Assembly (NCBI GenBank): GCA_002362155.1
Contig: DETN01000147.1
Location: 1 to 12,966, forward strand
Length of the DNA stretch: 12,966 nucleotides
Source of the DNA: Lachnospiraceae bacterium UBA3287
Lineage (GTDB): Bacteria > Bacillota > Clostridia > Lachnospirales > Lachnospiraceae
Direction: 5' to 3'
Shown here piece after piece: positions 6,650-12,966 of this stretch (position 1 is its first letter; every line of letters begins with the position of its first letter). The notes beneath the pieces are model-generated. The model searched no databases. It was not told the origin of the DNA and saw only the letters and a program-made list of their open reading frames with translations. The position numbers and the translations under genes are program-made.

Positions 6650-9379
6650 TCAGATCTCCAGCCTCATGAGGTCCAGGATCTCCTTATCGCCCAGTTCCGT
6701 GATCCAGTTCTCGCCGCCGGCGCCTATGACGTTTTCGGCCAGTTCCTTTTTGCTGTTGATCAGAGTATCGATGCGCTCCTCTATGGTGCCGGTACAGACC
6801 AGCTTGTGGACCATCACGTCCTTTGTCTGCCCGATGCGGAAGGCCCGGTCCGTGGCCTGGTTTTCCACGGCGGGATTCCACCAGCGGTCGAAATGGATCA
6901 CATGGTTGGCCCCGGTCAGATTCAGGCCGGTGCCGCCCGCCTTGACGGAAAGGACCATGAAGGGCACATATTCTTCTCCGTTGAACTGCTCCACCATTTC
7001 CTGGCGGCGCCTGACCCGGGTCCCGCCGTGCAGGACCAGTCCCTTCGCGTGAAAGATCTGCTCCAGGTACCTGGCCAGGTATTCCGTGATCTCTCTGTAC
7101 TGGGTAAAGACAAGGACCCGCTCCCTCTTTTCATAGATGGTCCCGCAGATCTCCCGCAGCATGGCGAACTTCCCGCTCTCTTCGGGGTCATAGGTCTCCT
7201 GTCCCAAGAACTGGTCGGGATGGTTGCAGATCTGTTTGAGCCGCATGATAGCGGAAAGCACCAGGCCTCTGCGCTGCATCCCGTCGGCAGTTGCGATCTT
7301 TTCCTCCAGCTCCTTCACCTGTTTCCGGTAGAGAACGATCTGCTTTTTGGACAAAGAGGCGTAGTCCACGGTCTCCAGCTTGTCGGGAAGGTCCGAAATG
7401 ATGGACCTGTCGGTCTTTACCCGGCGCAGGATGAAGGGAGACACCATGTTCTTGAGCTTCTGGTAGCCCTCCGGATTTTCCTCCAGGTGTTTGGAAAAAT
7501 CACGGAATTCGTCCGAGGTCCCCAGAAGACCCTTGTTGAGGAAATCGAACAGGGACCAGAGGTTGGTAAGATCATTTTCGATGGGGGTGCCGGTCATGGC
7601 CACCCGCTGGGCGGCCCGGAGCTTCTTGATGGCCCGGGTCTGCTTCGTGCCGGGATTTTTGATGGCCTGGGCCTCGTCCAGGATGACGGCGGCCCACTCC
7701 CTCTCCTGCAGGGCCGTAAGGCGGCCCACCATCCCATAGGTGGTAAGGGTAAGGAAGGGCGGATCCTGGGCCAGAGCATTCATGGCGGCCCCTGTCATCC
7801 CGTGCAGGACCATAAGCATGATCTCCGGTGTGAACTTTGCCGCTTCCTTCTGCCAGTTGCCCAGAAGAGAGGCCGGGACCACCAGCAGGACTTTTGCCTC
7901 CGGCTGCTGCTTCCGGAAGCGGTCCAGCCATGTAAGGACCTGCAGGGTCTTGCCAAGACCCATGTCGTCGGCCAGGCAGGCGCCGAAGCCTATGTCCTGC
8001 ATATATAAGAGCCAGTTGTAGCCTGTCTTCTGATAAGGGCGCAGCTGGGCATTCACGGTGGAAGGCACCCGCTGGTTTCTGAGGCCTGCAGGCTGGCGCA
8101 GCTTCTGGAAGAGGTCCCCCAGCCACTTTCCGTTGGTGATCCTGGGACCGATGTCCACATCCTCCTTCTCTCCGATTCCGGTCTCCAGACGCAGCGCTTC
8201 CATAAGGGATAAGTCTCCCCGGTAATTCTCCATCTGCTGAAGCAGGGCTTCCAGACGGGCGTGGTCCACCACCACCCATTTTCCCTTGAGAAAGGCAAGT
8301 CCCTCTGTCTGGGCCAGAAGCTGGCGGATCTCCGCCGCCGTCAGGGCTGCCCCGTTAACTGTCAGCTCCGGCTGCATGGAGACCAGAGAGTCAAATCCTA
8401 AAAGGGAAGGCTTTTTATCTCCCAGCTTTACCTGCATGGAGATCTGGGCGCTGCCCCGCTTCCACCAGTTGGGAACGCGGCAGAGGATTCCTGCCTCCTC
8501 AATGGCACGCACATCCTTTAAAAAGGCGTAGGCTTCCTCTCCCGTAAGGCCCAGGGGATGAAAGAGCTCCCCGGATTCCATAAATCCGGATACCAGGGGA
8601 GAGACCTCCGCCGCCCCGTTCAGACAGGACAGAAGGGCCACCAGCTTTTCACGGTCGTGCTTATATTCCGTCAGGGCATAGGACAGGGGCATGTGGCGCA
8701 CCGCATTGTTTTCGTCCCTGGTGGCATAGGTGGCCAGAAAGGCGAAGGGATACCGGCCGCTCTCGTCCTGCCGGTTCTCCACCAGATGGAAAAACACCCG
8801 CTCCGGCACCCGCAGCTGCTGGCTCTTTTCTGTCAGATACAGACGCACCGTGCCCTCATAGGAACCGATCTCCCGGGAGAACACTTCTCCCAGACGGGTA
8901 AAGACCCCCCTGATCCATGCGGGCGAGATATACTCCGTGCCGATTCCGAAGGGGACCGCCAGCATAAGCTCTTCCAGGACCTCCTCCGAAGGCTCCGGCC
9001 GGACCTCCTCCCGTATGATCTCCAGCTCCGGTATATCCGTCAGGGTGCGTACGAACTCCTCCGACACCCGTCTCAGATAGGCTGCGGAAGCGGTTTCCTT
9101 ACCGGCGGCCTTTTTTTCCTCAAATCCCATGGCATAGAGCGTTCCCCAGGGATCCTCCAGAAGGCGCCTTTTCAGTCCTGCCTCGTAAGGATCCAGGGGC
9201 TCTCCTCCGGTCCGGTCCACCTTAAATCCCGACTTTGTAAACAGGACGGTAAGCCGCCCGGGCTGCCCGCCTTCCTCTTTTCCTCTTCTTTTTACCGGTC
9301 TGCTTTCACTCTCAGGCGCGTCTTTTTTACGGACTGCCCCGGCTCCCGCTCGTCCCGAAATAGCTCTGGTCACTGCCAT
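6650..9379 (-). CDS. SNF2-family ATPase/helicase, YwqA-like
   Basis: The product is a 909-residue SNF2 ATPase. After a basic, low-complexity N-terminus come about 250 unassigned residues and then a stretch around 290-410 resembling the SNF2-associated DUF3670 domain (RVPNWWKRGSAQISMQV; ELTVNGAALTAAEIRQLL; KGKWVVVD). The motor has LRPYQKTGYNWL, motif I (LADDMGLGKT, 469-478), motif II DEAQ (568-571), motif III (TGTPIEN, 596-602), FILRRVKTD, VLVFTQYREI, KAGGTGLNLTGAN, DRWWNPAVENQATDR and RIGQ (848-851). All core motifs look intact. The start is the ATG at 9379, with AAAGGA about 10 bases upstream. It differs from the left-hand SNF2 gene in having no SWIM motif of its own; the next gene supplies one. 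Expected activity is ATP-driven translocation on DNA or nucleoprotein, and the target is unknown. B. subtilis YwqA is the best named relative I can offer. Confidence 0.93.
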   Translation of the reverse strand: MAVTRAISGRAGAGAVRKKDAPESESRPVKRRGKEEGGQPGRLTVLFTKSGFKVDRTGGEPLDPYEAGLKRRLLEDPWGTLYAMGFEEKKAAGKETASAAYLRRVSEEFVRTLTDIPELEIIREEVRPEPSEEVLEELMLAVPFGIGTEYISPAWIRGVFTRLGEVFSREIGSYEGTVRLYLTEKSQQLRVPERVFFHLVENRQDESGRYPFAFLATYATRDENNAVRHMPLSYALTEYKHDREKLVALLSCLNGAAEVSPLVSGFMESGELFHPLGLTGEEAYAFLKDVRAIEEAGILCRVPNWWKRGSAQISMQVKLGDKKPSLLGFDSLVSMQPELTVNGAALTAAEIRQLLAQTEGLAFLKGKWVVVDHARLEALLQQMENYRGDLSLMEALRLETGIGEKEDVDIGPRITNGKWLGDLFQKLRQPAGLRNQRVPSTVNAQLRPYQKTGYNWLLYMQDIGFGACLADDMGLGKTLQVLTWLDRFRKQQPEAKVLLVVPASLLGNWQKEAAKFTPEIMLMVLHGMTGAAMNALAQDPPFLTLTTYGMVGRLTALQEREWAAVILDEAQAIKNPGTKQTRAIKKLRAAQRVAMTGTPIENDLTNLWSLFDFLNKGLLGTSDEFRDFSKHLEENPEGYQKLKNMVSPFILRRVKTDRSIISDLPDKLETVDYASLSKKQIVLYRKQVKELEEKIATADGMQRRGLVLSAIMRLKQICNHPDQFLGQETYDPEESGKFAMLREICGTIYEKRERVLVFTQYREITEYLARYLEQIFHAKGLVLHGGTRVRRRQEMVEQFNGEEYVPFMVLSVKAGGTGLNLTGANHVIHFDRWWNPAVENQATDRAFRIGQTKDVMVHKLVCTGTIEERIDTLINSKKELAENVIGAGGENWITELGDKEILDLMRLEI

Positions 9380-9487
9380 TTTTCCGATTCCTTTTTAACC
9401 CTGTATCGTGTTCCTTACGGCCTCCCTGCAGTTTTTGCCTTGCCCATATGAAGAGAAGGCGCTGCATAGTGTCGAAATTACGGATTC

Positions 9488-9496
9488 ATTTTAACA
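9488..9496 (-). promoter_or_regulatory. Candidate extended -10 promoter for the SNF2-SWIM operon
   Basis: On the minus strand this reads TGTTAAAAT, an extended -10 box (TGn plus five of six matches to TATAAT). It lies about 110 bases upstream of the SNF2 start codon and downstream of the aldolase operon's terminator. No clear -35 box is present, as is usual for extended -10 promoters. Confidence 0.45.
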
Positions 9497-9562
9497 TGGA
9501 GACGGGAAAAAAGCATTCCTTCCGGGAAAAGAACATGCAGCATGCGAGCGGTGCGGGCGGCA

Positions 9563-9591
9563 CAAAAAACTGCCGGCATGCAGCCGGCAGT
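9563..9591 (-). terminator. Intrinsic terminator of the glycyl radical enzyme/aldolase operon
   Basis: A 9-bp perfect stem (9569-9577 with 9583-9591, core CTGCCGGC/GCCGGCAG) has a 5-base loop. In minus-strand sense it is followed by a run of six U's (complement of 9564-9569). It lies about 50 bases past the aldolase stop codon. Confidence 0.88.
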
Positions 9592-9642
9592 CCGTCAGAT
9601 ATATTGAGATGTATGCCAGGGTGCGGCCTTTACCGCCGCTTC

Positions 9643-10320
9643 TCAGCAGTCCGCCATGGTCTTTCCTTCTCCCACCAGTCCCCGGAAGTCCTCCGTGAAC
9701 TGATCGACGGCGGCGTCCACGGCCGCATTCTTTACAAGACCCTCGATCACATCCGGAGAGACCGTCACCGCCTTTACCCCGTATTTGATCAGCTCCAGCA
9801 CCTGCTGGCTGTTCTTGAAGCTGGCCGCCAGAAGACCTGAATCCAGGCCGTTTTCGGTGATGGCGTCATGGATCTCCATGGACACCCTTATGCCGTCAAA
9901 GCCCATGTTGTCGATGCGGTTGACATAGGGGGCCACGTACTCGGCCCCGCACTTGGCCGCAAGGAAGCCCTGCATGGCTGTGTAAATGGCCGTTCCGATA
10001 AAGCGGATGCCTTCCTTTTTCAGCTGCTTCATGGCCTTAAAGCCTTCGGGGGTGCAGGGGATCTTGACCAGGGTGGTCTTTCCCAGTTCTTTCACGATCC
10101 TGCGGGCTTCTTCCACCATGCCTTCCGCCTCTTTTGATGTGGCCTGAACAAAGAGCTCGCCGTCCTCTCCGATGATGGAGCGGATCTCCTTTAATACCTC
10201 ATAGGGCTCTCTTCCGGTCTTTGCCAGGATGGAAGGGTTGGTGGAAACGCCGTCCACCGGGTAATACTCATAAATACGGCGGATCTTATCCACATTTGCG
10301 TCATCAATACAGAATTTCAT
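9643..10320 (-). CDS. fsa: Fructose-6-phosphate aldolase (FSA), small transaldolase family
   Basis: The product is a 225-residue class I aldolase (E. coli FsaA has 220). The Schiff-base lysine is K86 in LVKIPCTPEGF, with D6 and N28 (STNPS) in the places known from E. coli FsaA. The signature GAEYVAPYVNRID is complete, and its second tyrosine (Y132) matches FsaA Tyr131, the position where true transaldolases such as TalB carry Phe. This favours aldolase over transaldolase activity. FSA enzymes join or split ketose-phosphates using dihydroxyacetone or hydroxyacetone and glyceraldehyde-3-phosphate. The start ATG has GAGGAG 7 bases upstream and lies 35 bases after the glycyl radical enzyme stop codon, so the two are co-transcribed. 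In that context the likely substrate is 1-deoxyfructose-6-phosphate, giving hydroxyacetone and glyceraldehyde-3-phosphate. Automated annotation may call it a transaldolase. Confidence 0.92.
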   Translation of the reverse strand: MKFCIDDANVDKIRRIYEYYPVDGVSTNPSILAKTGREPYEVLKEIRSIIGEDGELFVQATSKEAEGMVEEARRIVKELGKTTLVKIPCTPEGFKAMKQLKKEGIRFIGTAIYTAMQGFLAAKCGAEYVAPYVNRIDNMGFDGIRVSMEIHDAITENGLDSGLLAASFKNSQQVLELIKYGVKAVTVSPDVIEGLVKNAAVDAAVDQFTEDFRGLVGEGKTMADC

Positions 10321-10355
10321 ACAGTTCTCCTCTCTTTCAAATACCTTTGCCTGCC

Positions 10356-12767
10356 TTACAGAGTCTGTTCCGTTCTTCCTATGATGTCATCCTGGGTGGC
10401 CCTGGAGAGGACATTGAAGAATGCGCTGTAGCCGGCCACCCGGACGATCAGATCCTTATGCTTCTCGGGGTGGGCCTGGGCGTCCAGAAGGGTCGCCCTG
10501 TCCACTACATTATACTGCACGTGGTAGCCTTCCAGACGGTTGAAAAATGTACGGATAATAAATTCCAGCTTTTTGGTGTTCTCCTTCGTGGAGAGCATGG
10601 CGGGGGTGACCTTCTGGTTAAGGAGCACGCCCCCCGTGATCTCATGGGTGGGAAGCTTGGATACGCTCTTGAACACAGCCGTGGGGCCCTTCCTGTCCAT
10701 GGAATGGGCAGGGGAGCACCCTTCCGCCAGGGGCTCCCTGGCGTGGCGTCCGTCGGGCGTAGCCATGGTGCCAAAGCCCTGGCCCACGTTGGCGGAGATG
10801 GAGGAGGTCCCACCGTAGCGGATGCCGCCGATGGGTCCTCTGCCGAAGCGGGTGTTCTTGTATTTCTTCATCTCGTCCAGGTAGGACGCGTAGGCATCCA
10901 CCACCAGTCTGTCTGCGTAATCATCGTCGTTTCCGTACTTGGGAGCATCGTTTATGAGCATCTGGCGGATCCGCTCTCCCTCTTCTCCTGCGAAGTCCGA
11001 GGCCAGGGCATCCATCAGCTGGTCCCTTGTGATCCTCTTCTCTTCATAGACCAGCTTTTTGATGGCGGAGAGAGAGTCTGCCATATTTGCAATGCCCACC
11101 TGCAGGCCGGAAATGAAATCGTAGACCGCTCCGCCCTCCTTGATGGTCTTTCCCCTCCCCAGGCAGTCCTGGGTCAGGCAGGAGCATAGGATGTCGGGCA
11201 CTTCCCTCTCGCTGGCGATGTCGATGGCGTTCTCCACGATGACGCTGGCCCTGGTCAGCTCCCGGATGGCCTTATCCCAGGCCTTCATCAGATCCTCGAA
11301 GGATTCCATATCCCGGAAGTTTCCGTGATCCTCCACGAACCTTCTGCCGCTGGTCACGTCGATGCCGTTATTCATGACCATGAGAAGGATGCGGGGGAAG
11401 TTCAGATAGCTCATGCCGGTGCAGCGGTAGCCCCACTTTCCGGGCACGGCGGTCTCCACGCAGCCGATGGCGGAATAGCAGTAGGCGTCCTCCTTTTTTA
11501 CCCCTTTCTCGATAAAGGAAGGAATGATGACCTCGTCGTTGTTGAAGGCCGGCATACCGGTGCCCAGCTTCAGGACCTCGATGGCCTCATCCATAAAGGC
11601 CTGGCTAATGTTTCTGTGATAGCGGACCGTCAGGTTGGGCTGGGGAAGCCTGGTCTGGCCGATGGACTTAAGGACCAGGAAGGACAGTCTGTTGACGGCG
11701 TCCTTTCCGTCGGCGGTCTGTCCGCCCACCGTAACGTTCTGGTACATGGGGCTTCCCGCGCTGGAGAAGGTATGGGCCTGGGACCGGACCTTATTGATGG
11801 TCAGGGTCTTGATCCAGAGATTGGTGAGCAGTTCCACGGCCCGGTCCTCGGTGATCAGTCCCTTTTCCAGGTCGGAGGCCAGATAGGGATATACATACTG
11901 GTCGAAGCGGCCGTAGGAAAGGGAGTGGCCGTTGGATTCGATCTGCAGGATCAGCTGGATGAACCATACGGCCTGCACCGCCTCGTGGAAGGTCTCTGCT
12001 CTTTCATAGGGAACCTTTCTGCAGATACGGGCGATCTCAAGAAGCTCCGACCTTCTGGGCTCTGCCGCGCCCTCTGCCTTCTCCTTGGCCAGCACCGCAA
12101 AGCGCTCCGCAAATCCTTTTACAGCCTCCAGGACGATCAGGACCGCCTTATAGAACTGATACTTGTCGATGGAGGAAGGTTCTGTCAGATCCAGCCCTGC
12201 CTTAAGCGTCTTCGCGCGCTCTTCATATCCCCGAAGGCCCGTGCGCAGCATGGTCTCATAATCCACTGCCAGATGGGCGTCGCCGGCGTTGAGCTTTCCT
12301 TCCATGCCAAAGAAGCCTGTGTCCATGTAGACCTGCATCTCCTCGGGGATCAGGGCTTCGCCCCTGGCCCGGAGATTGTTGTTCTCCCAGAAGGGAGCGA
12401 TCGCACGCAGCTGCTGTTTTGTCTCTTCCGTAATATAGAATACATCCCCGTCCCGCTTCTCGAACAGGTCCAGCTCATCCATGATGAACTTCATGGTGTA
12501 CTCCGGAAAGACCGGTGCTCCCCGGTTGACCGAGGACTGGTTTCCCACCAGGACCGTTTCGTCTTCGATGTAGATGTCCATCTTTTCCAGGATATTTTTA
12601 AGCATCAGAGCTCTTTTCATGACCGGGGGCTGATGCATGTTCTTCTGATAGGCTTCCGTTGCCAGGACTGCGCGCTGAGCGTCGATATAGGGCTTCTGAT
12701 CCAGGACGCTCTCCCGGTAGGCCTGCATTCTGGGTGTCAGAGATCCGAAATGCGCTTTGTTTTCCAT
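10356..12767 (-). CDS. ybiW: YbiW-type glycyl radical enzyme (probable 1,5-anhydroglucitol-6-phosphate C-O lyase)
   Basis: The product is an 803-residue glycyl radical enzyme of the PFL2/glycerol dehydratase-like group. The radical glycine is G779 in RVAGYSAFF near the C-terminus, and the thiyl cysteine is C436 in IGCVETAVPGKWGYRCTG, with E438 two residues on. Other likely active-site residues are H165 (AGDAHLAVDY) and H281-S282 (NGHSLSYGRFDQY). The stretch after the cysteine matches, from memory, E. coli YbiW (IETAVPGKWGYRCTG) and not PflD (VELSIPGRTYG). YbiW is reported to cleave the ring ether of 1,5-anhydroglucitol-6-phosphate to 1-deoxyfructose-6-phosphate. Generic labels such as formate C-acetyltransferase would be wrong; a glycerol dehydratase role is less likely. 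The start ATG has AGGAG 6 bases upstream. The fsa gene follows directly, as in the E. coli ybiW-ybiY-fsaA locus, but the activating-enzyme gene is missing between them. The enzyme needs a radical-SAM activase and is oxygen-sensitive. Confidence 0.9.
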   Translation of the reverse strand: MENKAHFGSLTPRMQAYRESVLDQKPYIDAQRAVLATEAYQKNMHQPPVMKRALMLKNILEKMDIYIEDETVLVGNQSSVNRGAPVFPEYTMKFIMDELDLFEKRDGDVFYITEETKQQLRAIAPFWENNNLRARGEALIPEEMQVYMDTGFFGMEGKLNAGDAHLAVDYETMLRTGLRGYEERAKTLKAGLDLTEPSSIDKYQFYKAVLIVLEAVKGFAERFAVLAKEKAEGAAEPRRSELLEIARICRKVPYERAETFHEAVQAVWFIQLILQIESNGHSLSYGRFDQYVYPYLASDLEKGLITEDRAVELLTNLWIKTLTINKVRSQAHTFSSAGSPMYQNVTVGGQTADGKDAVNRLSFLVLKSIGQTRLPQPNLTVRYHRNISQAFMDEAIEVLKLGTGMPAFNNDEVIIPSFIEKGVKKEDAYCYSAIGCVETAVPGKWGYRCTGMSYLNFPRILLMVMNNGIDVTSGRRFVEDHGNFRDMESFEDLMKAWDKAIRELTRASVIVENAIDIASEREVPDILCSCLTQDCLGRGKTIKEGGAVYDFISGLQVGIANMADSLSAIKKLVYEEKRITRDQLMDALASDFAGEEGERIRQMLINDAPKYGNDDDYADRLVVDAYASYLDEMKKYKNTRFGRGPIGGIRYGGTSSISANVGQGFGTMATPDGRHAREPLAEGCSPAHSMDRKGPTAVFKSVSKLPTHEITGGVLLNQKVTPAMLSTKENTKKLEFIIRTFFNRLEGYHVQYNVVDRATLLDAQAHPEKHKDLIVRVAGYSAFFNVLSRATQDDIIGRTEQTL

Positions 12768-12788
12768 GACGTTCTCCTTTTGCTTTTA

Positions 12789-12803
12789 TTGAAATCGCTT
12801 TAT
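12789..12803. promoter_or_regulatory. Candidate cre (CcpA) site in the leader of the glycyl radical enzyme operon
   Basis: The plus strand reads TTGAAATCGCTTTAT, matching the cre consensus WTGNAANCGNWNNCW at all positions but one. It lies just downstream of the predicted transcription start (about 12815) and upstream of the ribosome binding site, a place where CcpA blocks elongation. This suggests repression when preferred sugars are present. Based on pattern only. Confidence 0.5.
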
Positions 12804-12821
12804 GTTCCGTTCGTAATTTTA

Positions 12822-12849
12822 ATTATAGCACCTCCTGGATTGATGTCAA
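12822..12849 (-). promoter_or_regulatory. Sigma-A promoter of the glycyl radical enzyme/aldolase operon
   Basis: On the minus strand a perfect TTGACA (12849-12844), a 16-base spacer and a perfect TATAAT (12827-12822) preceded by TGC (extended -10). The predicted start is near 12815, giving a leader of about 47 bases. The AT-rich block just upstream (12861-12880) could act as an UP element. Such a strong core promoter usually implies control by a repressor. Confidence 0.88.
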
Positions 12850-12896
12850 TATCTTTTTCATAGGAAATTATTTTAAATTTCATTCGCAACTTATTC

Positions 12897-12925
12897 TTTA
12901 CATATTCGAACGCAGATGCTATGAT
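12897..12925 (+). promoter_or_regulatory. Divergent promoter pointing out of the window
   Basis: On the plus strand TTTACA (12897-12902), a 17-base spacer and TATGAT (12920-12925) preceded by TGC. Each hexamer matches five of six consensus bases. It is back to back with the glycyl radical enzyme promoter, with 47 bases between the two -35 boxes, and should drive a gene beginning at or beyond the right edge, such as a regulator, transporter or activase. Confidence 0.6.
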
Positions 12926-12966
12926 AGGAGCATACCGGAGGGATATGACCCGGTCATTCCGGATCC

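Noticed and set aside
6806..8008. Plus-strand open frame opposite the right-hand SNF2 gene
   Set aside because: It covers the SNF2 motor motifs on the other strand and has no plausible product.
1..9379. SNF2/SWIM region as a phage defence island
   Set aside because: There is no methyltransferase, nuclease, phospholipase D-like or other known defence partner, and no mobile element. SNF2-SWIM pairs also occur as ordinary chromosomal genes.
10356..12767. Pyruvate formate-lyase or choline trimethylamine-lyase identity for the glycyl radical enzyme
   Set aside because: Pyruvate formate-lyase has two adjacent cysteines at the active site, which are absent here. The GCVETAVPGKWG context and the neighbouring FSA fit YbiW rather than CutC, and no microcompartment genes are nearby.
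11325..12863. Long plus-strand open frame opposite the glycyl radical enzyme
   Set aside because: The minus strand holds the full enzyme with both radical motifs; the opposite frame shows only shadow composition and runs into the promoter region.

Overview
The window looks like chromosomal DNA of an anaerobic, moderately GC-rich Firmicute, most likely a gut Clostridium or Lachnospiraceae relative. The reasons are strong GGAG-type ribosome binding sites, sigma-A-like promoters, a cre-like CcpA site, a glycyl radical enzyme, and SNF2/SWIM genes of the kind common in that group. This placement is inference. No rRNA, tRNA, CRISPR array, insertion sequence or integrase was seen.

Layout, left to right. 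(1) Bases 2-4401, plus strand: a large SWIM zinc finger + SNF2 ATPase gene, split into two open frames by an apparent one-base loss near 1247. (2) Bases 4455-4491: a strong hairpin with U-rich tails on both sides, a shared terminator between convergent genes. (3) Bases 4527-5663, minus strand: a polytopic membrane protein resembling the DUF6688 family. (4) Bases 5893-9379, minus strand: a two-gene operon encoding a second SNF2 ATPase (YwqA-like) followed by a free-standing SWIM zinc finger protein, closed by its own terminator. (5) Bases 9643-12767, minus strand: a two-gene operon encoding a YbiW-type glycyl radical enzyme and a fructose-6-phosphate aldolase (FSA), with a consensus promoter, a cre-like site and a terminator. 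(6) Bases 12768-12966: a control region with a second, divergent promoter that points out of the window.

The right half is the clearest functional unit. The active-site neighbourhood of the glycyl radical enzyme matches E. coli YbiW far better than PflD or glycerol dehydratase, and an FSA gene follows 35 bases downstream. In E. coli, YbiW has been reported to open 1,5-anhydroglucitol-6-phosphate to 1-deoxyfructose-6-phosphate, which FSA splits into glyceraldehyde-3-phosphate and hydroxyacetone. The pair here is therefore best read as the core of that anaerobic 'anhydroglycolysis' route. The radical-SAM activating enzyme, the sugar uptake system and the hydroxyacetone reductase are not in the window.

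The left half holds two SNF2 ATPases, each tied to a SWIM finger: one on the same polypeptide (if the frameshift is repaired) and one as a separate neighbouring gene. They presumably remodel or translocate on DNA or nucleoprotein. Nothing here shows they form a defence system.
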